DNA of 64,000 bases from Methylomonas rapida (GCF_024360925.2 NZ_CP113517.1:3534001-3598000); one strand, 5' to 3'. Positions 1 through 10,100 are shown, counted from the first letter of the stretch. Translations and numbers: made by a program. The notes: a model not told the origin generated them from the letters alone.

Positions 1-414
1 AGTTTTTTAAAGCGGGGCACGGCTGGAAAACTGGACTTTATCTCGCCGTTGCCCTGTCCATTCAACTATGGTTCGATTCCGGCCTATATCGGTTCGGATG
101 GCGATTTTTTGGATGCGGTCGTGCTGGGGCCGCGGCTTCCTTTAGGAGCATCGGTTTCAGTTTATGCGTGGGGTTCAATCGGAATGATCGACGGCGGCGT
201 GTATGAAGACAAGCTGATATGCGCCCCAACCCCCCTTTCCGAGAAACAGCAACGGCTGATTTTGTGGTTTTTCATAATTTATGCCAAGGCCAAATATCTG
301 CTGAATTTAATCAAGGGGCGCAAAGGACACAACAACTGCGAAGGCTGGCACGATGCGGCCAGTGCGCTGGCCAGAGCAATACCCTGTAGTTCTGAGGATA
401 AGAATGCAGGTTAA
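1..414 (+). CDS. Inorganic pyrophosphatase-like protein (5' end outside window)
   Basis: The frame is open from base 1, so the first visible codons (S-F-L-K-R-G-T-A-G-K-L) are internal and the TTG at 49 is not a convincing start. Motifs resemble family I inorganic diphosphatases: DGDFLDAVVLGPRLP (compare D-G-D-x-L-D) and a later EDKLI segment with the Asp/Lys pair. These enzymes hydrolyse cytoplasmic pyrophosphate with Mg2+. The end of the protein (LNLIKGRKG, then a conserved-looking CEGWHDA stretch) differs from the classical short enzymes, so it belongs to a divergent branch. Stop at 412-414. The missing N-terminus prevents a check of all active-site residues. Confidence 0.72.
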   Translation, partial: SFLKRGTAGKLDFISPLPCPFNYGSIPAYIGSDGDFLDAVVLGPRLPLGASVSVYAWGSIGMIDGGVYEDKLICAPTPLSEKQQRLILWFFIIYAKAKYLLNLIKGRKGHNNCEGWHDAASALARAIPCSSEDKNAG

Positions 415-556
415 ACCTGTCGGAAGGGGCATTTGCTAGCTTAAGCAGGTTTGGTCTCTGTTCCAGGCGCATTTCGCCATTAAGCCAGGCTTGCTTCGTC
501 AATGATCGTGACAGCCGCCCCAATTGAGGCTGCTAACGAACATGGACAAGATTACC

Positions 557-985
557 TCAAGCGGGTACGGCCAAAATTACCGCGCCAGCCTTGAATGTGG
601 CCGTGACGGCCTGCCCTTTGCGCAGCCCCAGGGTTTCGACGCTGTCGTTGGTCACCGTCGCCGCGACTTTGTCGCCGCCGGCCAGCTCGATGTCGATTTC
701 GGAATTGACCGCGCCGGGTTTGACCTCGGTGACCGTGCCCGGCAGTTGGTTACGCGCCGAAATCTTGTAACCGCCAAAATCGGTGATGATGATGACTTGC
801 GGCGCCTTGACCAGAGCCACGACCTCCAGCCCGGCCTTGATGCCGAGTTTTTCCACCGACTCCTTGGTGACCGAGGCGACGAGGGTTTCGCCGCCTTTCA
901 AACCGACATGCACTTCGGCATTGACGGCCCCGATGATGACTTCGCTGACGGTGCCGCTAAATTGGTTACGCGCGCTTGCTTGCAT
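557..985 (-). CDS. Molbindin: two-domain Mop (TOBE) molybdate-binding protein
   Basis: 142 aa made of two tandem Mop domains, each beginning with SARNQ-(F/L)-x-GTV and followed by a V-x-L-x-GG core (about residues 3-67 and 74-139). Mop proteins bind molybdate or tungstate oxyanions in the cytoplasm and serve as storage or buffering proteins. The two domains resemble the two Mop domains of the ModE regulator at 6038. The SD-like GAGAGG lies just before the ATG. It is separated from the di-heme gene upstream by about 155 bp that carry a ModE-type operator, so it probably has its own molybdenum-responsive promoter. Confidence 0.88.
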   Translation of the reverse strand: MQASARNQFSGTVSEVIIGAVNAEVHVGLKGGETLVASVTKESVEKLGIKAGLEVVALVKAPQVIIITDFGGYKISARNQLPGTVTEVKPGAVNSEIDIELAGGDKVAATVTNDSVETLGLRKGQAVTATFKAGAVILAVPA

Positions 986-1069
986 GACTATACCTCTCGG
1001 ATTGGCTTATTAGGGATTGGGATTTGCCGGTTCGCATGCCCCGAAGCGGGCCGCTAAACGGCAACCCAG

Positions 1070-1100
1070 TTTATACCGCTATTCCCCAAATTAAATAACG
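1070..1100 (-). promoter_or_regulatory. ModE-type operator over the molbindin promoter
   Basis: On the plus strand, 1077-1100 reads CGCTAT-N12-ATAACG, a 24-nt inverted repeat of the same length and half-site type as the E. coli modA operator (CGTTAT-N12-ATAACG). On the minus strand it ends next to a -10-like TATAAA (1070-1075), with TTATTT 17 nt upstream as a weak -35. The box therefore spans the -35/-10 interval, about 92 bp upstream of the molbindin ATG, which fits repression by ModE when molybdate is plentiful. Function is inferred from sequence only. Confidence 0.62.
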
Positions 1101-1141
1101 TTTTTCCGAAATGCAGCATTGCGCTTGGCGAAACAAGCACG

Positions 1142-2485
1142 TCACAGCGAGCGTAAAAACGCCAGTAATGCCTCGCGTTTGGCGGATGGCAAATCAATGA
1201 AGACTTGCCGGCTGGCTGCCGCTTCGCCGCCATGCCAAAGCACCGCCTCGGTCAGATTTCTGGCTCTGCCGTCGTGCAAGAATTGACTGTGTTCGTTGAT
1301 CGCTTCGATCAGCCCGATGCCCCACAGCGGCGGCGTGCGCCAATCGCGGCCGCCGGCTTCATAATCCGGCCGGCCATCCGCCAAGCCTTCGCCCATGTCG
1401 TGCAGCAATAAATCGCTGTAGGGATGAATGGTTTGCCCCGCCAACACCGGCATTTGCGGAAAATCGCCGGTGGTCAGGGTTGGAACGTGGCATACGGCAC
1501 AACCAATTTCAGCGAAGATCTTTTCTCCGGTTTGCACTACAGGATCGTCGCTACGGCGCCTAGCGGGTACTTGCAACAGGCGCAGATAGGTCAGCACGGA
1601 TTCCAATCGTTCGTTGTTCAGTTCCGGCTGCTGTAACGTTGGCGCTTGCCGGCAAGCGACTTGGACAGTGGTGCAATTTTCCTGCGGATGCAGCGGCGAG
1701 GTGATGCCCATATCGCCAATGAAGGCGCCGGCGGCTTGCTGTTTCAATGTCGCGACGTTGGCCTTGAGGCCGAAACGGCCGACGACGGTCGCGCGTTTTT
1801 CCGCGTCCCAAACTCGATTCGGCCGGCCCTGGATGCCAAACGGCTTGGCTTTGCCCGCCAAATCGATCAGGGTTTGTTCGTCCACCGCCTCCAGCAATCC
1901 CATCCCGAATACCGGTGGACCAACGCGCGGAGAAAACAGCGCATCGGCCGGCATCGGATCGTAATGCAAATCGGTAAATCGATACGCCGGCATACGCAGC
2001 TTTACGCTTTCGCCTCCCGCCAATTTAATTTCGCTTTCGCTATAGCTAACCGACACTCTGCCTTCGCCCGGCACGCCGGGAATGCCTTGTTCGTTCAGTT
2101 GATCGCCGTAAGCCGTCACCGGCAGCGGGCCACCGTGAGGCCCCTTGCCCGGCGCGCTCAGACGCACCAGCATCGAGCGCATGGCTTGCTCCGGCGTATC
2201 CGGGGCTTTGCCGCGGCCGTTTTTCGGATGGCAGGAAAGGCAGGACAGTTGGTTGTAAATCGGCCCGAGTCCGACAATGTCGCTGTCTGCGGCGGGCGGA
2301 ATCACCCAACTGGCGCGGAACAAACCACGCCCCCGCAGCGCTTGCTCGCGAATCGATGGCGAAACGCCGGCATACAGGCGGGAAAACGCCTCGCGACTGG
2401 CGTCGGCGATTTCAAAACCACTGGCATCGGCTGCCACGGCCTCGAACGCGCCCAAAAACAGCAATGCACCGGCGAGCGTTCTCAT
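1142..2485 (-). CDS. Di-heme c-type protein, DUF1111 (DHOR) family
   Basis: 447 aa with a signal peptide (about residues 1-19). Two CxxCH heme sites are visible: C82-x-x-C85-H86 (CLSCH) and C329-x-x-C332-H333 (CAVCH). The arrangement and length match the DUF1111/COG3488 periplasmic di-heme family, loosely called thiol oxidoreductases and often found beside metal-uptake genes. The biochemical reaction is not established. The ATG overlaps the stop of the upstream binding-protein gene as ATGA, so the two are translationally coupled and in one operon with the TonB receptor. A periplasmic redox step on an imported metal complex is a reasonable guess, not a demonstrated role. Confidence 0.86.
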   Translation of the reverse strand: MRTLAGALLFLGAFEAVAADASGFEIADASREAFSRLYAGVSPSIREQALRGRGLFRASWVIPPAADSDIVGLGPIYNQLSCLSCHPKNGRGKAPDTPEQAMRSMLVRLSAPGKGPHGGPLPVTAYGDQLNEQGIPGVPGEGRVSVSYSESEIKLAGGESVKLRMPAYRFTDLHYDPMPADALFSPRVGPPVFGMGLLEAVDEQTLIDLAGKAKPFGIQGRPNRVWDAEKRATVVGRFGLKANVATLKQQAAGAFIGDMGITSPLHPQENCTTVQVACRQAPTLQQPELNNERLESVLTYLRLLQVPARRRSDDPVVQTGEKIFAEIGCAVCHVPTLTTGDFPQMPVLAGQTIHPYSDLLLHDMGEGLADGRPDYEAGGRDWRTPPLWGIGLIEAINEHSQFLHDGRARNLTEAVLWHGGEAAASRQVFIDLPSAKREALLAFLRSL

Positions 2486-3753
2486 AGCTGCGCGGCGGCA
2501 TTCAGCAACTGTTCGGCTTCGTCGTAGCGCTTGCGCATCGCTTCAAACCACTGCCTGTCTTTTGCTTCCGTGTTGGCATCGCCGCCGCGCTTGGCGAACA
2601 GGGCTTGCAAATCTTGTTCATGCGCCTGTTCGGCGCTGATCGGCGCGCCGGTCAACAGTGCCCGAATACGCTGGGCCTTAGCCACGTCGCCGCCCCGCGC
2701 TTCCCATTGGCGTAAGCGATCAAATAATGCCTGAACACGGGGCCAATGTTCGGTAAACATCGCGTCGAATACCGCATTGTTCAAACCCAGGCGCGGCAAG
2801 GCCGTTTCCGGGTCATAAATGACGGGATGGGCCAGCGACGCGGCAAACGGATCGAAATAGTCCGCCGGTTTGGCACCGTAGACATCGGACCGTACCGGCA
2901 ATTTACGAATATCGGCATGAAACAGCAGCTTTTGTCCCGCCTCCGATAACACGAAGGCCAAGAATTGTCTGGCCGCATCGCTATGTTTGCTGGCTCGGGT
3001 AATGGCGATATGGGCCGGCGAATACGCCACCGGTTGCGCGTAACTGAATTGCAACGGCGCACCGTTGGCAATCGCCGACGCGGTGAAAAAATCGATGGTC
3101 GGCGCGATGCCGCGCTCGCCTGCCCCGAGAATGTCGGTGACGAAGGTCGAGCCGGCTTCGACCGGCCTGGCATTGGCGACAATCTCCGCCAGCAGCGCCC
3201 AACCCTGGTCCCAACCGTATTGTTGCAACACGCTGTCTATCATCATCGGTGCAAAACCCACCTTGGACGGCACCGGCAAAGCCAGATGGCCTTGGTAGCG
3301 TTTATCGGCCAGATCTTGCCAGGTGCCGGGAAGCGGCAAACCGTGCATTTTGAGATACCTCGGATTGACAGCGAAGCCGTAGCCGGCCATCTCCGTGGCC
3401 CGATAGAAACCGTCCCGGTCCGCTAACGGCAGCGCGCCCAAATGCGTGGGCAGGCCCTGATCGGCCAAGACCAGCTTCTGCCAGGCGCCTTGCCGCTTGA
3501 GCGCTTGAAAAGTGCGCATCGTCGCTGACCAATACACATCGACACCGCCTTGTTCCGGCTGGCTTAGATACGGTAAGGCATCGTGCGGCATGCGCCAAAG
3601 GATTTGTACGTCGATATCAGGGTGCGCCTGTTCGAAAGCGGTTTCGAAACGGGATACCACCTCTTCCGGATAAGCCGTCAGCACGGTCAAGCTTTCCTTG
3701 GCTTGCGCAACAACGCTCCACAGCGCGACGATCAAAACATAGGCTAAGCGCAT
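2482..3753 (-). CDS. Periplasmic ABC-type substrate-binding protein without visible permease
   Basis: 423 aa from the ATG at 3753, chosen because it begins a clear signal peptide (MRLAYVLIVALWSVVAQA) and has AAGGAG at proper spacing; a start 21 nt further upstream would put seven polar residues before it. The fold looks like the Fe3+/spermidine-type solute-binding class (ESLTVLTAYPEEVVSRFETAF at the N-terminus, GSTFVTDILGAGE in the middle), with about 80 extra residues at the C-terminus. No ABC permease or ATPase gene lies nearby, so it may hand ligand to a transporter elsewhere or work with the neighbouring receptor and di-heme protein. The ligand cannot be read from the sequence; ModE control suggests molybdate or a metal chelate. 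Confidence 0.78.
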   Translation of the reverse strand: MRLAYVLIVALWSVVAQAKESLTVLTAYPEEVVSRFETAFEQAHPDIDVQILWRMPHDALPYLSQPEQGGVDVYWSATMRTFQALKRQGAWQKLVLADQGLPTHLGALPLADRDGFYRATEMAGYGFAVNPRYLKMHGLPLPGTWQDLADKRYQGHLALPVPSKVGFAPMMIDSVLQQYGWDQGWALLAEIVANARPVEAGSTFVTDILGAGERGIAPTIDFFTASAIANGAPLQFSYAQPVAYSPAHIAITRASKHSDAARQFLAFVLSEAGQKLLFHADIRKLPVRSDVYGAKPADYFDPFAASLAHPVIYDPETALPRLGLNNAVFDAMFTEHWPRVQALFDRLRQWEARGGDVAKAQRIRALLTGAPISAEQAHEQDLQALFAKRGGDANTEAKDRQWFEAMRKRYDEAEQLLNAAAQL

Positions 3754-3770
3754 TTTCTCTCTCCTTGGGC

Positions 3771-5804
3771 TCAATAGCGCAGATTCAGGTTGGCAAAATA
3801 ATTGCGGCCTTGCTCGGGAAAGCCTTCCTGATAGGCATAGTTTTCGTCGGCCACGTTATTGACGCCAAATTCCGCATTGAAGTCATCGCGCACTGGAAAT
3901 GTCGCTTTCAGGTTGGCCACGACGAAATCGCCCGCCACCCGCGCGCCAATGGTGTCGCTGAAGCGCGCCGAATTGTATTCCGCGCTGGCCAGCAGCCTCA
4001 GGTATTTCAACGGCTGGTACTCGACCGAGGCGAAGACTTTGTGCTTGATGGTATCCAGCGGCAGGATGTCCGGGTTGGTAATGTTGTTGCGGTCCAGCCA
4101 GGTGTAATTGGCATGCAGGCGCCATTGTTCGTCGATGCTGGCCGTGGCGAATAGTTCGATGCCCAGGTTTTCCTGCTCGCCAATGTTTTGTTGCTGAAAA
4201 CAGCGCGCATTGAGCCCTTGCGACTGACAGAAATTGCTATCCAGCGTGACCTCTTCGATTGCGCTGTCGATTTGGTTGAAGAACAAGGCACTACCGTAAT
4301 CGAGCATGCCCCATGCCTTGCCGTCGAAACCGATTTCATAGTTCAAGGCTTTTTCCGCTTGCAAATCGGGACTTGGTAACGCGGTGCCCAAACGAAACGA
4401 GTAGCGGTCCTTGATGGTAGGGAAACGGGTCTTGTGAGCCAGGCTGGCGTGTATGACAAAATCCTTGAACCATTCGTAATACGCGGCGCCCTGGGCGTTG
4501 TAAGCATCCTTGTTGCTGAGCGGAAAAGTCTGCATCGAAGTACCGGTCCAGTTTTCGGCTTGCAGCCTGTGCTGACGTTCGTAACTGGCGCCCACTACGA
4601 AACGCAAGGCGTCGGTCGGCGTGTAGCTGTCCTCGATGGCATAGGAAAAGTATTCGTCGGCGGAACGTTCTTCCGGCGATTTGGGCCGGGTGTTGACGTA
4701 ATCCGGCGTATTCCGGTTGTCGAACTCGCGGTGTACATCCTGCTTATAACTGAATCCCAGCTTTAGCTCGTGCTGGTCGAACCAGGTGTTGATGTATTCG
4801 AGGCCGGCGCCGAAGGTGTAATCGTTGTATTGGCTGTCGAACGCATACGGCCGGGTGATGCTGTTGTAATTTGGGTTATCGAAAGACATCAGGCCGTTCT
4901 TGAAGGTATCGTGATACGCGCGCAGTTTGACCGTATGCACATCTGCGAATTGCGTGCGCGAGACGAAGAACACGCTTTCTTTGTCCCAATAAGGCCAGCG
5001 CCAATAGCGGGTTTGTACGCTTCTATCCGTGCCGGTGTAGGGCGGCGTGTCTTTTTCCCCTTTTTGGGTATTGAAACCGACCGCGTATTCGTCTGTGTCG
5101 TTGGGGGTAATGCCTACCTTGACGCTGCCCTTGTAATCGGTGTTTCCGGAATTTTCCCGAATGCCTCCGTCTTCGTAAGCCGTGAGACTGAAATCCTCGG
5201 ATAAACGCCAAAACTGTCTGTCCAGGAAAGAAAAACCACCTTGAATGTAGCCCCAGCCTTGGTTCGAGCCGATATTCAGCGCGGTTTGGTAATAGTTGTC
5301 GTCGAAGCGGGAATCCATACCCATGCCAACCTTCAAATCGGCTTCCAACACTTTGGTCGGACGCCGGCTGATCAAATTGATGCTGCCGCCCAAGGTATTC
5401 GGGCCATACATGACCGAGGCGTTACCCTTGCTGACGTCGATTTGCCCGATGTCGAAGGTCGTGAATCGATTCAAGTCGACATTGCCGTCGTAAGGCACGT
5501 AAACCGGTATGCCGTCCATGAACAACGGCACCTGCCGGGAATTGAAGCCGCGAATGAAAATCAGGCGCTCGTTGCGTTGACCGAGATTTTGAATGGATAC
5601 GCCCGGCAAAAGATTCAACGCCGAAGCCACGTCGTTGCGGTTGTAGCGGCTGATGTCCTCGGCGGAGATGACTTCCTTATCGACGTCAAGCGTCTGATTG
5701 GCGCCGCCATTGACTTCGACGATACCTAATTGAAAACTGTCTTCTTCGGCCACGGCAAAGGGCGGCAAGGTTGCCAGCGTGAAAAATAGCAAAGGGATAC
5801 GCAT
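3771..5804 (-). CDS. TonB-dependent outer-membrane receptor, ModE-controlled
   Basis: 677 aa from the ATG at 5804, which starts a signal peptide (MRIPLLFFTLATLPPFAVA) and is preceded by GCAGGT; the longer reading adds 15 unlikely residues. A plug domain (about 35-150) contains RGFNSRQVPLFMDGIPV and VMYGPNTLGGSINL, followed by a 22-strand-type barrel ending in the aromatic residues NLNLRY. It should import a chelate across the outer membrane using TonB energy. First gene of the operon with the binding protein (17-nt gap) and the di-heme protein. There is no Fur box upstream; a ModE-like operator covers the promoter, which points to molybdenum or a molybdophore rather than iron as the substrate (inference). 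Confidence 0.85.
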   Translation of the reverse strand: MRIPLLFFTLATLPPFAVAEEDSFQLGIVEVNGGANQTLDVDKEVISAEDISRYNRNDVASALNLLPGVSIQNLGQRNERLIFIRGFNSRQVPLFMDGIPVYVPYDGNVDLNRFTTFDIGQIDVSKGNASVMYGPNTLGGSINLISRRPTKVLEADLKVGMGMDSRFDDNYYQTALNIGSNQGWGYIQGGFSFLDRQFWRLSEDFSLTAYEDGGIRENSGNTDYKGSVKVGITPNDTDEYAVGFNTQKGEKDTPPYTGTDRSVQTRYWRWPYWDKESVFFVSRTQFADVHTVKLRAYHDTFKNGLMSFDNPNYNSITRPYAFDSQYNDYTFGAGLEYINTWFDQHELKLGFSYKQDVHREFDNRNTPDYVNTRPKSPEERSADEYFSYAIEDSYTPTDALRFVVGASYERQHRLQAENWTGTSMQTFPLSNKDAYNAQGAAYYEWFKDFVIHASLAHKTRFPTIKDRYSFRLGTALPSPDLQAEKALNYEIGFDGKAWGMLDYGSALFFNQIDSAIEEVTLDSNFCQSQGLNARCFQQQNIGEQENLGIELFATASIDEQWRLHANYTWLDRNNITNPDILPLDTIKHKVFASVEYQPLKYLRLLASAEYNSARFSDTIGARVAGDFVVANLKATFPVRDDFNAEFGVNNVADENYAYQEGFPEQGRNYFANLNLRY

Positions 5805-5951
5805 GAATTTACCTGCTAATCGGTTTCGATGCGGATGCGCTGTTGCCAAGGTCGCTCGGACATAAATGCCCTATAATCCTGAACGGCTTCCGTATCAAAG
5901 GTTCCGGGTTGAATGAACAGGACTGGACAGCCTTGCCCTGTGACAGAAGGG

Positions 5952-5985
5952 ATTTTAATTTCGTTATGTATTCGTGTAAATAACG
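5952..5985 (-). promoter_or_regulatory. Receptor-operon promoter with overlapping ModE operator
   Basis: Minus-strand promoter: -35 TTTACA (plus 5975-5980) and -10 TAAAAT (5952-5957), separated by exactly 17 bp. The operator CGTTAT-N12-ATAACG occupies 5962-5985; it is 24 nt long with perfect 6-bp half-sites extended to TCGTTAT/ATAACGA, and overlaps the -35 and spacer. It lies between the divergent receptor operon and modE (start 6038), so it could repress both. Predicted 5' leader to the receptor ATG is about 140 nt. Identification is by match to the E. coli ModE box. Confidence 0.75.
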
Positions 5986-6037
5986 ATACAGGAAACAGCT
6001 TATTCACTGATCGAGCACTAAATTATCCAGGAGCGCC

Positions 6038-6856
6038 GTGCTTATTACTGACCGCATCACTCAACACACTGCCCCCATGGCCTTGGTCGAAGCGGAATTG
6101 CGCCTGGCAGGCGTGCTGGACACTCGCATGATCGGCTTATTGCAAGCCATAGACCAAACGGGCTCGATCAACCAGGCGGCGAAACAGATGGGCTTGAGTT
6201 ACAAGGGCGCCTGGCAAATCATCGAGCGCGCCAACAACCTGGCGCCGAAAGTGTTGATTGCCACCGCGATTGGCGGCAGCAAGGGCGGCGGCACCTGCCT
6301 GACCGAAGCCGGCAAATCCTTGGTGCATTTGTTTGCCCAACTGGAACAACAACATCAGCAGTTTCTGGCGGAACTGAATCGCAGCCTGGCTGCCGACCCC
6401 GATACTTTATTGTTGTTGCAGCGTTTGGTCGTAAAAACCAGCGCCCGCAACCAGTTGTTCGGCACCGTGACGGCCATCGAAACCGGCGCGGTTTACGCCA
6501 AAGTGATCGTCGAGCTCAAAGGCGGCGAACACGTTGTCGTCAATATCGGCATGACGGACTTACAAGCGATGGGATTGCGGGTAGATGCCGATGCGGTAAT
6601 TTTGCTGAATCCTGCCGATATTTTATTAATCACTGACGCCGAACAGCATTACCTCGTCAGTAACCGCTTGCCCGGCCGCGTCGTTCGGATACGGCAGGAT
6701 GAAGTCAGCGCCGAGGTGATGTTGGCGTTAAGCGGCGGCGAGATGCTGAGCGTCTCCCTCACGGCACAAAGCCTAAAAAACATGTCCATAACAGAAGGAC
6801 TAAACCTGTGGGCGATATTCAACAGCCAGGCCCCTATAGTAGGAATCGATCAATAA
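6038..6856 (+). CDS. modE: ModE-family molybdenum-dependent transcription regulator
   Basis: 272 aa, GTG start preceded by AGGAG. An N-terminal winged helix (about 10-90) has the ModE-style segment GSINQAAKQMGLSYKGAW, then a linker and two Mop domains (about 132-198, starting TSARNQLFGTV, and 205-270, starting VSNRLPGRV). ModE dimers bind molybdate through the Mop domains and then bind inverted repeats of the CGTTAT/ATAACG type, usually repressing uptake genes. It is divergent from the receptor operon with a matching operator between them. The C-terminal Mop domain is less typical than the first. Length fits classical E. coli ModE (about 262 aa). Confidence 0.92.
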   Translation: MLITDRITQHTAPMALVEAELRLAGVLDTRMIGLLQAIDQTGSINQAAKQMGLSYKGAWQIIERANNLAPKVLIATAIGGSKGGGTCLTEAGKSLVHLFAQLEQQHQQFLAELNRSLAADPDTLLLLQRLVVKTSARNQLFGTVTAIETGAVYAKVIVELKGGEHVVVNIGMTDLQAMGLRVDADAVILLNPADILLITDAEQHYLVSNRLPGRVVRIRQDEVSAEVMLALSGGEMLSVSLTAQSLKNMSITEGLNLWAIFNSQAPIVGIDQ

Positions 6857-7144
6857 GGATAGGGGCAAAAATACCGTCCCTGTTTATCCCTGCATCCCCG
6901 CCCGTGAAGCGAAAGGGCTTTTACGCCCTCTACAGAGCGAAGGAACAAAATATGAGCGCAACAGAATAGCCGCGTAATTTTGTGCACTTCTTCAAAAAAC
7001 GCTACACTCTTGATTGACAAATCACTTTCCAACACGCATGGACGCATGGAACCGCTTTGCAGGTAATCTGGAGACCTTTTGATAATGCACACGATCTAGG
7101 GCTTCGAATCCAACCGGCTTGGCAATTGATACCAGAGGTGTTTC

Positions 7145-10100
7145 ATGAATAACTCCCTGTTCGCGCTCGCACTTGTAATGTCCTGCCTAATAGCCACTTC
7201 GGCGTCGGCCGCCAATCCTCCACCCGCCCAGCTAACCGCCGAAGCCCAACAGCAAGTCTATGGCCTGCGCGAAGCTCTGGGCCTCGATGAGAGCAGCACC
7301 TTCCAAGTACAAAACATGCGACAGGATGCCCTTGGGCAAACCCACGTCCGCATGCAGCAACTTTACAAGGGTATCCGTATCTGGGGCGGCGAAATCATCA
7401 CGCACACTCAGGCCAACCGGATGGCACAGCCGCCTACCTCCTCACTGAAAAAGGACATTCGGCTAGACACCCAACCCAAACTCTCGACAACGGACGTACT
7501 GGCCGTTGTCGAAAAAGACCATGCCCCCAGCCCCCGTTTTCTCATCCAGCCGACAACCGAGCTGGTCATTTACCCGGAAACCGAACGGCGCGCCTTAGTG
7601 CGCAAGGCCCTGTCGCACGGCAAGGAAGCAACCGCCGAAGATTTCGTGACCGAAGTAACAGGCTACCGGCTCGCCTACCATGTCCATACCGAACGCGAAA
7701 ATCCGGGCGACACTCAACACATCGACTATTTGATCGATGCACAGACGGGCGCGATCATCGAAAAGTGGGATAGTTTGATGACCGCCAATACCCTGGGCAC
7801 CGGCAAAAGCCAATACAGCGGTACCGTGCAGCTCAACACCAACAGCACGGCCACAGGTTTCGAACTGCGGGATTTGACCCGGCCCTTCAGCGGCGGCAAC
7901 GTGGTTTACAACCTGGATCACTCGACTTCCGGCACAGGCACTATTTATCAGGACGCCGACGACGACTGGGGCGATGGCGCCAATTTCAAGGAAGAACCCG
8001 AACCGACCACCTCGGCCAACGGCCAAACCGCGGCGGTCGATGCCGCTCATGGCCTGCAAATCACCTGGGACATGTTTAAAAATGTATTCGGGCGCAACGG
8101 TATCGATGACCAAGGCAAACCCACCTACGCTCGCGTGCATTATGATTATGCCTACGACAATGCCTTTTATTCAGACTATTGCATGTGCATCACCTATGGC
8201 GATGGCACCAAGTTACAAACCTTGACGTCAATTGATGTGGCCGCCCACGAATTCGCGCATGGGGTTTGTTCGACATCGGCGAATCTGATTTACAGCAAGG
8301 AATCCGGTGGACTGAACGAAGCCAATTCGGACATCATGGGAACCATGGCCGAATTCTACGCGCGCGGCGCCAACGGCAAAGGTAGCATCATTCCCGACAC
8401 GGGCGGAAACTGGACCCACGGCGAACAGATCACCACGCCCGCCTATCCATTGAAAATGCGCTTCATGTATAAACCCAGCAAGGATGGCAAGAGCGCCGAT
8501 GCCTGGAGCCCGACCTTGCAAAACCTGGACGTGCATTACAGCTCGGGACCGATGAATCGCGCGTTTTACTTCCTCAGCCAAGGCGCCACCACCAGCGGCG
8601 AAACCTCGTCTAACTATCTGCCGCAAGGCATGAAAGGCATAGGCAACGACAAGGCGGCCAAGATCTGGTATCGCGCGTTGACGACTTATATGACCTCCTC
8701 CACCGATTATCTGGGCGCGCGAATTGCCAACATCCAGGCGGCCCGGGATTTGTTTCCAGCTGGCGGAGCGGAGGAAATCGCGGTTTGGAACGCCTTTGCC
8801 GCGATCAATGTCGGCGGCGCCTGGAGCGGTCCGGACAGTCCGCCGACCGTCAGCGCCCATGTCGTCGGTGACAAAGGTATGCTGACCTTCAATGCTTCCG
8901 CCAGCGACGACAAGGGTATCGTCAAGATGGATTTTCTGGTGGACGGTAAATTGGCCGGTACGAAAACCGCGGCACCCTACACAATGACTTACGATTCCAT
9001 CATGGAAGACGATGGCCTGCATACCCTGGTTGCCAAGGCCACCGATACCACCGGTCAATACACCAATGCCACGGTGCCGTTTACCATTGCCAACGGCCAA
9101 TTGATCAAAAATGGCAGCTTCGAAAAAGGCTACGGCGTGGGCTGGTCCAACACCAATGGCATGCAGATTGGCGCGATTTTGCGGCAAACGCCTTACGACG
9201 GCACCAAGATGGCCAAGTTTTGCGGCATGGGCTCGCAAATGAGCGTGGCGCTTTTTCAGTCCGTCATGCTCCCAGCCACTGCCAATTCGGCCACGTTGAG
9301 CTATGCACTTCACATCGACACCCAGGAATCGACCAAGACGGCTGCTCGCGACACCCTGACAGTACAGATTCGCAACGCCGCCGGCACGATTTTGAAAACC
9401 CTGGCGACACACAGCAATCTGGATGCTGCGGTGGGTTACAAATTGTTCAGTCATGATGTTGGCGCCTACAAAGGGCAAACCCTTCAGGTTTATTTCCTGG
9501 GGGCGGAAGACTCGGGCGCAGCCACCGGCTTCATATTGGACAAGGTCAATCTGAACATCAGCGGCGATAGCGAAATTGACGACATCCCTCCCAGCGTGAA
9601 CGCCAGCGTCAGCGGCAGCAGCGGCATGATTACCTTGTCTGCCCAAGCCACCGATAACGTCGGCGTCGTAAAAGTGGAATTTTATGTCGATGACATGCTA
9701 AAAGGCAGCGATACGTCCGCCCCCTATGCGGTGCAGCTGGATAGTACTTCGTTAGCCGATGGGAACCATAGGCTGAAAGCCAAAGCCTATGACTCGGCAG
9801 GAAATATCGGAAGCTCGGACAGCGTGATTTTTAACATCGACCATAGCGTCATCGACACAGAGGCACCGACCATTACCGTCAGCCAAACCGGCAACAGCGG
9901 CTCCATCACGTTAAATGCTTCAGCGTCCGACAATATTGGCGTGACCAAAGTGGAGTTCTATGTAGATGGCGCCCCCAAAGGCACGGACACCAGCGCGCCA
10001 TTCAGCATGGTTCTGGATTCTCTGACGCTGAGCAATGGCAATCACCAGTTACAAGGCAAGGCCTACGATGCTGCCGGCAATGTCGGCAGCTCCAACGTCG

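Noticed and set aside
1646..2527. 293-codon frame antisense to the di-heme gene
   Set aside because: No motif, while the opposite strand has two CxxCH sites and a signal peptide.
5816..6007. 63-codon frame in the receptor leader
   Set aside because: The predicted transcript starts downstream of its ATG, and only a 16-codon piece with no SD would remain. A leader peptide is not supported.
8228..9646. 472-codon open frame antisense to the M4 protease
   Set aside because: It mirrors codon bias of the real gene; the plus-strand frame has full domain structure and catalytic motifs.
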